In this document: piece after piece, positions 1-9,156 of the stretch
How the letters are laid out: every line of letters starts with the position of its first letter
Numbering within the stretch: position 1 is the first letter of the stretch
Assembly (NCBI GenBank): GCA_011390805.1
Contig: JAABRT010000008.1
Span: 1-64,000, forward strand
Source: Gemmatimonas sp.
GTDB taxonomy: Bacteria > Gemmatimonadota > Gemmatimonadetes > Gemmatimonadales > Gemmatimonadaceae
DNA: 64,000 nucleotides
Direction: 5' to 3'
Notes under the pieces: generated by a model
The model's input: only the letters and a program-made list of their open reading frames with translations
Told to the model about the DNA's origin: nothing
Databases searched by the model: none
Position numbers and translations under genes: made by a program

Positions 1-756
1 GAGCGGGTACTTGATATTCACCGGCATGAGTGAGCGGCGCAGCTCATCGCTTGGCGCGTGAATGGAAATGGCCAATCGAAACTGCTCTTTGCGGGCGGCC
101 AGTGCTTCGATGCCGGGCAACACACCTACCGTGGAGATCGTGATGTGACGGGCACCAATGCCCAGGGCCCGCGAATCGTTGAGCAGTGTGAGAACCGTGT
201 CCACCGACTTCCAGTTCATGAGCGGTTCACCCATGCCCATGAATACGATGTTGGTAGCCAGAAGTGGCGGGTCAAGCAGTCGCAACTCACGCACCTGACC
301 GGCAATTTCCGAAGGTGTCAGATTGCGCTGAAAACCCATCGCCCCGGTGGCACAGAACGCGCACTGCAGCGCACACCCTGCCTGCGACGAGATGCACAGT
401 GTGAGCCGGTTTCCTTCCGGAATGGCCACCGTTTCAATGGATTGTCCGTCGTGCAGGCGAAAGAGAAACTTTTCCGTGCCGTCGGTTGATGTTTGCCGCA
501 CCTGCAGTGAGGGCCGCGGCATGGTAAACGCGGTCGCAAGTTCGGCGCGCAGTGACTTGGGCAGTTCGGTCATGTCATCGAAGCCGGCCACCGGACGCTG
601 CCACACGCGCGCGAATACCTGCGCCGCGCGATAGGGCGCTTCGTTGTGCGCACGCATGAAATCCCCAAGCGCCTGCAGCGCGTGGTCGGGATCGAGGTCC
701 AGCAGATTGATCGGTGTCTCTGCCGACTGATCGGGTGCTGCGTCATTACCTGCCAC
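1..756 (-). CDS. rlmN: Dual-specificity RNA methyltransferase RlmN (3' end beyond window)
   Basis: Radical-SAM enzyme that methylates C2 of adenosine in 23S rRNA (A2503) and some tRNAs. The frame is not in the ORF track. I read it from the minus strand: 252 codons are visible and the C terminus runs off the left edge. The radical-SAM cysteines appear as CALQCAFC near residues 128-135, followed by the family-typical GEPLMNW and ISTVG stretches. The GTG at 756 has a purine-rich GAGAG just upstream. A second GTG at 768 would overlap the stop of the upstream gene (GTGA) and is the alternative start. The gene is probably cotranscribed with the outer-membrane protein gene upstream. Confidence 0.95.
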   Translation of the reverse strand, partial: MAGNDAAPDQSAETPINLLDLDPDHALQALGDFMRAHNEAPYRAAQVFARVWQRPVAGFDDMTELPKSLRAELATAFTMPRPSLQVRQTSTDGTEKFLFRLHDGQSIETVAIPEGNRLTLCISSQAGCALQCAFCATGAMGFQRNLTPSEIAGQVRELRLLDPPLLATNIVFMGMGEPLMNWKSVDTVLTLLNDSRALGIGARHITISTVGVLPGIEALAARKEQFRLAISIHAPSDELRRSLMPVNIKYPL

Positions 757-764
757 AACGTCTC

Positions 765-1700
765 TCACTGGCCAAAGGAACTGAACGTGAATTGATAGAG
801 CGGTCCAAGTCCAACATTTGCATCTTCACGACCGACACCTACCACAAAGCGTGACAGGTGGAGCTGCAGTGCGAACCGGGCGCGCGTGAGCCGTTGGTCG
901 CCGCTGCGCACAAAGGGCAACGCCACCCGCGCTTCTATCGGTCCGAGCCGGCCACTGGCAATCGGTCCGAGTTCCCGCGACGTGCGGGTGCGCTGACCGC
1001 GCGTAGCCCCCTGTCCAGCCAGCCCCAGCCGTACCTCCCGCAGCGTGCCCGATCCGGCAATACGCACATCGGCCGCCGCCGTGATCAGCGGCCGATCTTC
1101 CGGCTCGCGCCCCGGACGCCAAAGAAAGCTACCTACAGCCACCCGTGCGTCGCGCCAGGGCAGACTGTCGGCTACCACACCGACGTCAGCCGCGAGCGCG
1201 CTTTCCACATCCCGTTCGGCGCGCCCCTGCCGCCAACGCGCCGCTGCCCCCGCGGTGAGCCAGGGCAGTACACGCCGCGCAACTGTTGCTGACACAAGCC
1301 AGCTCTCGTAAGGGAGCGTGCCCAGACTCTGCGGGTCAGTATCCGTCTGCACCAGCCCGCCCACGGCGGCGCGCCCCAGCGACAGACCAACCGAGGTGCC
1401 GCTGCGGCGGCGGTAGGCCAAACCGACCAACTGCCCCTCTACCCCCTGCTCGGCGCCAGTGGAGAGCGACGCCACACCCGCCTGCCACCGTCGATCTGCC
1501 GAGAGAGCCATGGTGGCCGGATTCCAGAGTCCGACGCCCGCTTCAGAAGACAGCGCGGCCGGGGCGCCCACAGCGCCCAGCGGAAAATCCCAGAGATCAC
1601 GAGCGGGAACGGGCTGACTGTCCGCGGCTACGCTGCATCCGAAAATGCCGAGCCCCGTCGCAAGCCCGCACAAGAGCTTGCGGCGCATGCACTTGACCAT
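765..1700 (-). CDS. Predicted outer-membrane beta-barrel protein, function unknown
   Basis: About 311 residues. An N-terminal hydrophobic segment (LLCGLATGLGIFGCSVAA) looks like a signal peptide, and a Cys in it could be a lipobox. The mature part starts with a region resembling PorV/FadL-like or UPF0164 proteins (LGAVGAPAALSSEAGVGLWNPA) and continues with alternating hydrophobic strands up to a C-terminal YQFTFSSFGQ. These features suggest an outer-membrane barrel. The ORF track extends to 1973, but that extension lacks barrel features and runs into the divergent ptsN, so I chose the ATG at 1700 (ATG 1688 is also possible). I cannot assign a substrate. Confidence 0.65.
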   Translation of the reverse strand: MVKCMRRKLLCGLATGLGIFGCSVAADSQPVPARDLWDFPLGAVGAPAALSSEAGVGLWNPATMALSADRRWQAGVASLSTGAEQGVEGQLVGLAYRRRSGTSVGLSLGRAAVGGLVQTDTDPQSLGTLPYESWLVSATVARRVLPWLTAGAAARWRQGRAERDVESALAADVGVVADSLPWRDARVAVGSFLWRPGREPEDRPLITAAADVRIAGSGTLREVRLGLAGQGATRGQRTRTSRELGPIASGRLGPIEARVALPFVRSGDQRLTRARFALQLHLSRFVVGVGREDANVGLGPLYQFTFSSFGQ

Positions 1701-1791
1701 AAACGACCCGTACGCGGCGAGCAAGGAAATCGCTTCCGCGTGTTCGGCTGGTGCGTTAGCTTGTGACAGATGCTCGCCTTCCGGATAGCCG

Positions 1792-2244
1792 TTGCCTGTT
1801 GCTGAACTCCTGACACCTGCTCGCATTGCGGTGCCCAGCTCGGCGTCCACCAAGGACGGTGTGCTGGCGGAGCTTGTCGGTCTGGCACTGCCGCAAGGAG
1901 ACGCGCGGGACGGACTGCTGGCCGATGTCCGCAAACGGGAAGCGCAGTTCACGACTGCGCTGGGCGATGGCATTGCAATGCCTCACGCGCGCAGTCGCCA
2001 CGTGTCGGCCCTCACGCTGTGTGTCGCGCGACCCGGCTCACCGATTCCTTTTGACGCGGCGGACGGACGGCCTGTTGAAATCGTGTTTCTTGTGGCGTCG
2101 CCAGCCGACGAGCCCGGCGCGCACATCGAGGCGTTGCGCTCCCTTTCGCGTATGTTCCAGAATCACGACACCATGACGGCGCTGCGCACTGCGCCCACGG
2201 CCGACGCGTTTCTTTCGGTGTTGCGTCTGGCAGAAGCCCGCTGA
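1792..2244 (+). CDS. ptsN: PTS EIIA-type regulatory protein (PtsN-like)
   Basis: About 150 residues, the size of a single fructose/nitrogen-type EIIA domain. The phospho-accepting His is at about residue 65 in the motif IAMPHARS, with the usual EIIA-Ntr pattern around it. Stand-alone EIIA-Ntr proteins act as phosphorylation-state regulators rather than sugar transporters. No EI, HPr or EIIBC gene is in the window, so the upstream phosphodonor is not visible. The start appears to be TTG at 1792, because no ATG or GTG lies nearby in frame. The gene is divergent from the outer-membrane protein gene. Confidence 0.8.
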   Translation: MPVAELLTPARIAVPSSASTKDGVLAELVGLALPQGDARDGLLADVRKREAQFTTALGDGIAMPHARSRHVSALTLCVARPGSPIPFDAADGRPVEIVFLVASPADEPGAHIEALRSLSRMFQNHDTMTALRTAPTADAFLSVLRLAEAR

Positions 2245-2276
2245 GTGCCGATGTCGCACGACGGGTCTGGCCACGG

Positions 2277-2282
2277 TATCAT
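2277..2282 (+). promoter_or_regulatory. Possible -10 box upstream of aspS
   Basis: TATCAT lies about 40 bases before the aspS GTG, with only a weak TCGCAC at -35 spacing. The dyad GGCGTGAACACGCC (2298-2311) follows and would sit in the 5' leader. This is weak support from sequence alone. Confidence 0.3.
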
Positions 2283-2323
2283 CTTTTTCTCTTTTTTGGC
2301 GTGAACACGCCTGGAGTTCCTGC

Positions 2324-4141
2324 GTGACCGAGTCGGTTCAGTCGTTCTCCTCGCCGGAGATGGTGACATCACTGCGCACACACGTTTGCGGAGAGTTGCG
2401 GGCCTCGCACGCCGGTGAAACGGTGCGTCTGGGCGGATGGGTGCATCGCAGTCGTGATCTCGGCGGACTGGTGTTTATCGATTTGCGCGACCGCTCCGGG
2501 CTTGTGCAGCTGTCATTCGGCCCCGCATGGAGTTCGGCAGACGCGATTGCGGCTGCGGCTGCGGTTGGTGTGGAATCGGTTGTGTTGGTGGAAGGCATCG
2601 TGGTGGAGCGCACCGAAGCGCAGCGCAACAGCGACATGGCCACGGGTGATGTAGACGTGCAGGTCACGTCGGTGCGTGTGGTTGGTCCGGCGGAGACGCC
2701 GGCGTTTCCCGTCGCGCCGGCCAAGAGTGACAAGCTGCCGTCGGAGGAGCTGCGGCTGCGTCATCGCTATCTTGATTTGCGACGCAGCGAACTGCAGCGC
2801 AGCCTGATGTTGCGCCATCGTCTTATGCAGAGCACGCGGCGTTTCCTCGACGCGCGCGGATTTCTGGAGCTTGAGACGCCGATTCTCACCAAGCCCACAC
2901 CCGAAGGCGCACGCGACTATCTCGTGCCCAGTCGGGTGCACGCCGGCGAGTTCTACGCGCTGCCGCAATCGCCACAGATTTACAAGCAGCTTTTCATGTG
3001 CGCCGGCTACGATCGCTACTTCCAGATTGCGCGTTGTTTTCGCGACGAAGATCTGCGCGCCGATCGCCAGCCGGAGTTCACACAGATCGATATCGAAGCG
3101 TCGTTTGTCGGACAGGAAGACATCCTGTCTGTGGCCGAACAGCTGATTCGTGAACTGTGGGGAACCGCGGGTGTACCGGCGCAGTCGCCGTTTCCGCGCA
3201 TGACGTACGCGCACGCAATGGAGCATTACGGTTGCGACCGCCCCGACTTGCGCTACGATTTGCAGCTGCACGATATGACGTCGGTGTTTGCCACCAGCGA
3301 TTTGCCGTTCTTGCAGGCGGCAATTGCACGTGGCGAACGTGTGCGCGGACTGCGCGTGCCGGGCGGTGGCACCATGTCACGCAAACAGACTGACGAACTG
3401 GAACAGCTCGCCAAGGGTGCTGGTGCGAGTGGATTACTGGTGATCAAGTGCACCACCGAAGGTCTTGACGGCAAGGTGGCGAAATCGCTGGCTGCTGGCG
3501 CCGGTGATGCGTTGGGCTTGAATGCGGGCGATCTCGGGTTGTATGTCACCGGGGCAGACCACTTTGCCTCACCCGCACTCGACCGCATCCGGCAATCGGT
3601 TGCACAACGCTTGCAGCTGATTCCTCAGAACACGCACGCGTTTGTGATCGTAACAGACTTCCCGATGTTCGAACGCGACCCTGTCACCGGGGTACTCGGT
3701 GCAGTGCATCATCCATTTACTGCGCCTCATCCTGACGACATTTCGTTGCTGGGTTCCACACCTGAGCGCGCGCGGGCACTGGCCTACGACATCGTGTACG
3801 ACGGACTCGAGCTGGGTGGCGGAAGCATTCGTATCAGCGACCCGGCGTTGCAGGCACGCATCTTCTCGTTGCTGGGTATTGATGATGCCACGGCGAACGC
3901 GCGTTTCGGATTTCTGCTTGAAGCGCTGCGTTCCGGCGCGCCGCCGCACGGTGGTATTGCCTTTGGCCTTGATCGTATTGCGATGTTGCTCTCCGGTGCG
4001 ACGTCGTTGCGCGACGTGATTGCGTTTCCCAAGACCACGGCGGCGCGTGCCCTGTTTGAAGGAGCACCTTCACCGGTGCCGCCCGATGATCTGGCCGAGC
4101 TGTCGTTGCGCGTTGCCAATCGTTCAGAGGTGGTCGCATGA
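2324..4141 (+). CDS. aspS: Aspartyl-tRNA synthetase
   Basis: A 605-residue class II aminoacyl-tRNA synthetase that charges tRNA-Asp. An N-terminal OB-fold anticodon-binding domain (VRLGGWVHRSRDLGGLVFIDLRD) is followed by motif 2 (FRDEDLRADRQPEFTQID), a bacterial GAD insert in the middle, and motif 3 near the C terminus (GGIAFGLDRIAMLL). The length is typical of the bacterial type. The start is GTG 2324; an in-frame ATG lies 12 codons later. Its stop overlaps the phoH start as ATGA. Sequence alone does not tell me whether it is discriminating or also charges tRNA-Asn. Confidence 0.97.
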   Translation: MTESVQSFSSPEMVTSLRTHVCGELRASHAGETVRLGGWVHRSRDLGGLVFIDLRDRSGLVQLSFGPAWSSADAIAAAAAVGVESVVLVEGIVVERTEAQRNSDMATGDVDVQVTSVRVVGPAETPAFPVAPAKSDKLPSEELRLRHRYLDLRRSELQRSLMLRHRLMQSTRRFLDARGFLELETPILTKPTPEGARDYLVPSRVHAGEFYALPQSPQIYKQLFMCAGYDRYFQIARCFRDEDLRADRQPEFTQIDIEASFVGQEDILSVAEQLIRELWGTAGVPAQSPFPRMTYAHAMEHYGCDRPDLRYDLQLHDMTSVFATSDLPFLQAAIARGERVRGLRVPGGGTMSRKQTDELEQLAKGAGASGLLVIKCTTEGLDGKVAKSLAAGAGDALGLNAGDLGLYVTGADHFASPALDRIRQSVAQRLQLIPQNTHAFVIVTDFPMFERDPVTGVLGAVHHPFTAPHPDDISLLGSTPERARALAYDIVYDGLELGGGSIRISDPALQARIFSLLGIDDATANARFGFLLEALRSGAPPHGGIAFGLDRIAMLLSGATSLRDVIAFPKTTAARALFEGAPSPVPPDDLAELSLRVANRSEVVA

Positions 4142-5094
4142 GTGATACGGCCACGACGGTGCGCGTTCCTATTGAAGGAGTCGATCAGCTTGTGCTGGCT
4201 GGCGTAAACGATGCCAACCTTGTGGAGCTGGCCCGTATCTCATCGGCCCGCGTGGCGATGCGCGGTGAAGCGCTCACGCTCACCGGTGACAACGATGCGG
4301 TCATGCGCGGCGAGGCAATCGCTATGGGCATGATCGCCACCGTGCGCAGCGGCAATACGCTGGTCCCCGATGACGTGCTGCGACTCAGCCTTGAGCAACG
4401 CCCCGAAGATCAGGCGGCGCGCGCCAACGGCGCCCTTGTGTTGCCCGGCGCGCGGAAAGTGGTCAAACCCAAAACGGCCGGCCAGGCCACGTATCTGCAG
4501 CAGATCCTTGAGCACGATATCGTGGTGGGCATCGGTCCTGCGGGTACGGGCAAGACCTATCTGGCCGTGGCCGCTGCCGTCGATGCACTCATGCGCAAGC
4601 GCGTGCGTCGCATCGTACTCGCGCGGCCGGCTGTGGAAGCCGGTGAGAATCTCGGTTTCCTGCCCGGCGATATGCAGGCCAAGGTCGATCCGTATTTGCG
4701 TCCGCTCTACGACGCACTCGACGATCTCATGCCGGTGGAGCGTATTCAGAAGGCCATCGAGTCGCGCACGATTGAAGTGGCACCGCTGGCGTTCATGCGT
4801 GGACGAACACTGGGCGACGCGTTTGTTATTCTCGACGAAGCGCAGAACGCCACGCACCTGCAAATGAAGATGTTTCTCACGCGACTTGGTGTGAACTCCA
4901 AGATTGTCATCACCGGCGACAAGACGCAGGTGGACTTGCCCAAGCGCGAAGAATCGGGGCTCATGCAGATTGAGCGCATCCTGCATGGCATTGAGGGCAT
5001 CAAGTTCCATTATTTCACCGATGCTGACGTCGTGCGACATCGTCTCGTGCGCGACATCATCAAGGCGTATAACGAGGATGCAGCAGGCGGCTGA
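4138..5094 (+). CDS. phoH: PhoH/YbeZ-family ATPase
   Basis: A 318-residue cytoplasmic P-loop ATPase of the PhoH-like family. Walker A is GPAGTGKTYLA at about residues 134-144 and Walker B is VILDEAQN. In many bacteria this ATPase neighbours ybeY and is thought to take part in rRNA or RNA processing. The same neighbourhood is present here (phoH, pgpH, ybeY, CBS protein). It overlaps aspS by 4 bases and the next gene by 17 bases, so translation is probably coupled. Confidence 0.93.
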   Translation: MSDTATTVRVPIEGVDQLVLAGVNDANLVELARISSARVAMRGEALTLTGDNDAVMRGEAIAMGMIATVRSGNTLVPDDVLRLSLEQRPEDQAARANGALVLPGARKVVKPKTAGQATYLQQILEHDIVVGIGPAGTGKTYLAVAAAVDALMRKRVRRIVLARPAVEAGENLGFLPGDMQAKVDPYLRPLYDALDDLMPVERIQKAIESRTIEVAPLAFMRGRTLGDAFVILDEAQNATHLQMKMFLTRLGVNSKIVITGDKTQVDLPKREESGLMQIERILHGIEGIKFHYFTDADVVRHRLVRDIIKAYNEDAAGG

Positions 5095-7327
5095 CCCTCC
5101 GGAACCGGCGCGCGACGCGGCGCCGGTTTCCTTCACCCGCGACGCCTTGCAGCGTCACGGGTGGGGTGCGTTGTTCGCGCTCGTGTTGGCACTGGCCACG
5201 GTGTGGCTGCTTCCGCCGGGCGAAGGGCTGCGCACGCCGGTGTATGAAATCGGCAGTGTCGCCAGCACCACCGTTATCGCACCCTTCGGATTTCGCGTTC
5301 CGCGCCCCGAGGCCGATGTGGCACGAGAACGTGCGCGACTGATCGCAGCTGTGCCGCGGAAGTTTGTCTTTGACACCACCGCGCTCGACTCGGTACGCAC
5401 GCGCATCGCCGCTTTTTCGCAGCTGATCGATTCCCTGCGTCCAGCCGACAGTGCGAGTCAGGACACTGCCGCCATCGTGGTGCAGAATCGCGCTGCCAGT
5501 TTGGGTATTTCCCTTACGCTTGCAGAAGCGGAGTGGCTGTCGTATCCCAGCCGGCGCGCCTCGGCGCTTTCTTCGGTACGGCGCACATTTGAGCGCACCC
5601 TCCCCGATGGCATCGCTCCCTCGCGGGCATTGGACGGTGTCTCGAGCGCCGTGCTGATTGAGCGGCGTGGTGAAGAACGCATGGTAGGAGCCGATGCCAT
5701 CTCGTCGTGGAGTGACGTACTGCGCACCGCACGATTGCTGCATCCTGACAACTCGTCGCCCGTTGCTGACGGTGTGTATCAGCAGTTGCTGGCAGGGCTC
5801 TTCGTTCCCTCGCTGCGCTTTGACACGGCCACCACGCGTACGCGTCGCGAAGAGGCTGCTGCGCAGGTGCAGCCGTGGCGCTTTGAAGTGCGCAGTGGCG
5901 AAAAGATCGTAGGCGCGCACGAAGTCGTGCGCGAAGAAGATCACGCGCGGCTCGTGGCGTTGCGGGACGTCACGCGCAACCGCGCCGGATCGGGTCAGAC
6001 CACACGAACCATTGGCGCGTTCCTGCTCAACCTCGCGGTGATCGCCGTATTCGTGATCACGCTCTTTTTCTATCGTCCCGAGATCTACGCGCGACAACGC
6101 GCCATGGCAGTGATCGCGCTCTGCGTGCTGGTGGTACTGCTGGGTGCGGCGCTGGCGTTGCGCGGCACACAGACGCCCGGGCCGCTCATACCAGTGGGTG
6201 TTGCGGCGCTGCTGATCAGTATTCTATTTGACTCGCGTATCGCGCTGGTGTGCGCACTGGTTGTGGCAGTGCTGATTGGCGTGCAGCCGGCGTTCCGCAG
6301 TACGCCCATCCTGTTTTTCGTGCTCGCCGGCGGTGCCGCGGCGGCGTTCAGCGTACGCGCGCTGGAGCGACGTACGCAGTTTGTCTGGTCCATCGTGGCT
6401 ATCGCCGCAGCGTACACCGCGGCGGCACTCATCACCGCGCTTACGTTCGGTTGGGGCTGGACCGAGGTGCTGCAGGCTTCAGGCTTCGGTCTGGTGAACG
6501 CGATCGTGTCGGTGGCACTGGCCATGGCGCTGCTCTCGCCCGCAGAAGAAGCGTGCGGCGTGGACACCTATCTCAAGCTGCTTGAATGGTCTGATCTGAA
6601 CCGGCCGCTGTTGCGCAGACTCGCTGTTGAGGCGCCGGGTACCTGGGCACACACGCTGTCCATGGCCAACCTGGTGGAATCTGCGTCGCGGGCGGTGGGG
6701 GCTAACGCCTTGCTGGCGCGCGTGGGCACGTATTACCACGACATCGGCAAGCTCGCCAAGCCCGGATACTTTGTTGAGAATCAGGCCGGTGGTCGCAATC
6801 CACACGACAAGCTCAAACCGGCCGCCAGTGCAGCCATCATCCGCAATCATGTGCGCGAAGGCATGGCACTCGCGCAGCAATACAAAGTACCTCGTTCGGT
6901 GCGTGCGTTCATCACGGAACACCACGGTACGAGTCCCATATCCTATTTTCTCGAGAAAGCCCGTGAACGAGATGCAACGGTGAATCAATCGGGTGAGTTT
7001 TCCTATCCCGGCCCGACGCCGCGCACTGTTGAGACGGCCATATGCATGCTGGCCGACGGTACCGAGGCCGCGACGCGCGTGCTCTCCGATCCTACAGAAG
7101 CACGGATCCGTGCAGTTGTGGAAACCATCGTGAGATCACGCATTGACGAGGGTCAACTGCGCCACGCACCCATCACGCTGCAACAGCTCGAAGTGGTGAA
7201 GTCCGAGTTCGTACGTGTTCTGGGTGCCATGCGCCACGGACGCATCAGTTACCCCGGCCCGGGTGGTGTGAGCTCCGGCGACCAACCGCTGGCTGAAGCA
7301 ACGGCCGCTGGACTGCGCGTCTCGTGA
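5078..7327 (+). CDS. pgpH: 7TM-HD domain phosphohydrolase (PgpH family)
   Basis: About 749 residues. A first membrane helix (residues ~25-43) is followed by a long extracytoplasmic 7TMR-HDED-like domain, a cluster of membrane helices (roughly residues 310-480) and a cytoplasmic HD domain with YYHDIGK near residue 552. This is the architecture of PgpH, which hydrolyses cyclic di-AMP in Firmicutes. That activity is inferred here from the architecture. The ORF track begins at 4904, inside phoH and in a shadow frame. I chose ATG 5078, after which the sequence becomes family-like. The placement between phoH and ybeY matches the Firmicutes order. Confidence 0.9.
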   Translation: MQQAADPPEPARDAAPVSFTRDALQRHGWGALFALVLALATVWLLPPGEGLRTPVYEIGSVASTTVIAPFGFRVPRPEADVARERARLIAAVPRKFVFDTTALDSVRTRIAAFSQLIDSLRPADSASQDTAAIVVQNRAASLGISLTLAEAEWLSYPSRRASALSSVRRTFERTLPDGIAPSRALDGVSSAVLIERRGEERMVGADAISSWSDVLRTARLLHPDNSSPVADGVYQQLLAGLFVPSLRFDTATTRTRREEAAAQVQPWRFEVRSGEKIVGAHEVVREEDHARLVALRDVTRNRAGSGQTTRTIGAFLLNLAVIAVFVITLFFYRPEIYARQRAMAVIALCVLVVLLGAALALRGTQTPGPLIPVGVAALLISILFDSRIALVCALVVAVLIGVQPAFRSTPILFFVLAGGAAAAFSVRALERRTQFVWSIVAIAAAYTAAALITALTFGWGWTEVLQASGFGLVNAIVSVALAMALLSPAEEACGVDTYLKLLEWSDLNRPLLRRLAVEAPGTWAHTLSMANLVESASRAVGANALLARVGTYYHDIGKLAKPGYFVENQAGGRNPHDKLKPAASAAIIRNHVREGMALAQQYKVPRSVRAFITEHHGTSPISYFLEKARERDATVNQSGEFSYPGPTPRTVETAICMLADGTEAATRVLSDPTEARIRAVVETIVRSRIDEGQLRHAPITLQQLEVVKSEFVRVLGAMRHGRISYPGPGGVSSGDQPLAEATAAGLRVS

Positions 7328-7848
7328 GCCCGCAACGCGTTACCGCAACCACGCCGCGTTCGCGGCCGCGTACGCGCACGCGCGCACCCGCCGAGCCGGC
7401 GCACGCCGTTTCCGTTTCACTCGACGGAGCAACATCACCCGTCGCGACAAAGAAGCTGGAGCAGTTGGCGGCCCGCATACTCAAAGCCGAGCAGGTGCCG
7501 CGCGCACTGTTGAGCATCACCCTTATCAGCTCGCGCGCCATGGCCAGACTCAACCGTGAACATCTGGGTCACCGTGGTGCTACCGATGTGATCACATTCG
7601 CGCTGGGCGATGACGGGTCGGGAGTTCTGGTTGCCGACATCTACATCTGTCCGGAAGTGGCGCGTGAGCAGGCCGCGCATTTCCGGAGTGGAATCCGCGA
7701 AGAGATCGCGCGCCTGGTAGTGCACGGCGTGTTGCACGCGTGCGGCTGGGATCATCCCGTTGATGGGCAGCGGGAAGGATCGCCAATGTGGCAACGTCAG
7801 GAGCGTCTGTTGGCGCGCTGGCGCAAGACACAAACAACCACGGCATGA
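7324..7848 (+). CDS. ybeY: Endoribonuclease YbeY
   Basis: Zinc-dependent endoribonuclease involved in 16S rRNA 3'-end maturation and ribosome quality control. The metal-binding H3 motif HGVLHACGWDH is clear, and TDVITFALGDDG is the conserved central segment. Its 174 residues are slightly longer than usual because of an Arg/Thr/Pro-rich N-terminal stretch of about 35 residues. The GTG start overlaps the pgpH stop (GTGA), and its own stop overlaps the next start (ATGA), so this is a tightly coupled operon. Confidence 0.94.
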   Translation: MSPQRVTATTPRSRPRTRTRAPAEPAHAVSVSLDGATSPVATKKLEQLAARILKAEQVPRALLSITLISSRAMARLNREHLGHRGATDVITFALGDDGSGVLVADIYICPEVAREQAAHFRSGIREEIARLVVHGVLHACGWDHPVDGQREGSPMWQRQERLLARWRKTQTTTA

Positions 7849-9119
7849 GCGCATTGTCGTTGGGCGTGGCGATTGCGAGTAGTGCGTTCGCCGCGGTGGC
7901 TGCGGTTGCTGATGGTGCGTTGCTCTCTGGCGTCCCGAGTCTGGCCACTCCCGATGCCGACTTCAGCGGAGGCGGCAACAGTGCGGCGCGCAATGGTCGC
8001 ATCTTGCCGGCGCGCGAACGCGCGCATCGCGCGTTGGCTTTTCTGCGGGTATCGGCCCATGGCATCACGGGCGGTGCCGTGGCGTTGTTCCTTTCGTTCG
8101 ACGAAGGTGCATGGCCGTTACGCGCGGCGGCACTGACGGTGGCGGCGCTGGTATCGGTGCTGTTCGCCGAGGCCGTTGCGCGCGCGCTGGGCGACTTGCT
8201 GGGCGAAACCGCAGCGCATCGGCTCGCTCCGTTTACGCGCACTGTGGAGCGCCTGCTGGCTCCGGTGGTGTGGTTGGGCGGCTGGCTGGATGATCTGTTT
8301 GCTTCGGTGATTGCCCCAGGCGCCGACAACGGTGAATCACGCGAAACGGCCGCTGAACAGTTCCGTCAGGTGGTGGAAGCCGAACCCACAGTGTCAGTGG
8401 TTACCCGTGACCTGCTGCTCGGTGTGTTCGATTTCGGTGAGACAACGGTGAGTGATGTCATGGTACCGCGTGTTGACATGGTCGCGCTGGACCGCAACAC
8501 GCCGTGGAACGAAGTGGTGGCGCGCCTCAACAGTGCGCATCACTCACGGGTACCGGTGTTCGTCGATTCAGTCGACGATGTTGTTGGCATACTCTACGCG
8601 AAAGATTTGCTCACCTCGGTGATCGCAGACGAAGAGCCCGAAGGTGGATGGACGAAACTGCTGCGTGAACCGGACTACATACCGTCCACCAAGCGCATTG
8701 CCGATCAGTTGCGTGCCTTCAAGGCGTCGCAGACACACATCGCGATTGTCGTTGATGAATACGGTGGCACCGAAGGTATGGTCACCATTGAAGACATTCT
8801 CGAAGAGCTGGTAGGCGAGATCCGTGACGAATACGATGACGAAGAACGCCACATTGTTGAAGAAGACGGTGTGCGCTACTGGGTATCGGGGCGTCTCACA
8901 CTTGACGATTTGAGTGACGCACTGGATCACGAGTTCACCAGTGATGAGGTGAGCACCATTGGTGGTTTGATTTTCGAGATGCTGGGACGGGTGCCGCGTG
9001 CCGGGGAAACGCTTGAGATCAACGGTTTCCGCGTGATTGTGGAACGCGTGGTGCGTCGCAAGGTGGAACGCGTGTTCCTGGAGCGCCTGCCGTCCCGCGA
9101 TGAGGATGACGGCGAGTGA
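7845..9119 (+). CDS. CNNM/CBS-pair/CorC-HlyC membrane protein
   Basis: About 424 residues. The N-terminal part has several hydrophobic helices like a CNNM (DUF21) transmembrane domain. It is followed by two CBS motifs (beginning VSDVMVPRVDM and THIAIVVDEYGG) and a C-terminal CorC/HlyC transporter-associated domain (RYWVSGRLTLDDL). Relatives are implicated in magnesium or cobalt efflux, which is inference here. The ORF track gives 7788, but the ATG at 7845 overlaps the ybeY stop and starts the membrane domain directly. The ybeY-ybeX pairing is common in bacteria. Confidence 0.88.
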   Translation: MSALSLGVAIASSAFAAVAAVADGALLSGVPSLATPDADFSGGGNSAARNGRILPARERAHRALAFLRVSAHGITGGAVALFLSFDEGAWPLRAAALTVAALVSVLFAEAVARALGDLLGETAAHRLAPFTRTVERLLAPVVWLGGWLDDLFASVIAPGADNGESRETAAEQFRQVVEAEPTVSVVTRDLLLGVFDFGETTVSDVMVPRVDMVALDRNTPWNEVVARLNSAHHSRVPVFVDSVDDVVGILYAKDLLTSVIADEEPEGGWTKLLREPDYIPSTKRIADQLRAFKASQTHIAIVVDEYGGTEGMVTIEDILEELVGEIRDEYDDEERHIVEEDGVRYWVSGRLTLDDLSDALDHEFTSDEVSTIGGLIFEMLGRVPRAGETLEINGFRVIVERVVRRKVERVFLERLPSRDEDDGE

Positions 9120-9156
9120 TCCCTCAGTCTGAATCCATGTGCGGGAGCATTAGCCA

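Noticed and set aside
2298-2311. Operator at the GGCGTGAACACGCC dyad before aspS
   Set aside because: Single short palindrome with no second copy and no regulator nearby; kept only as a note in the promoter entry.
5060-6097. 345-residue minus-strand ORF inside pgpH
   Set aside because: Antisense shadow of a clear 7TM-HD protein.
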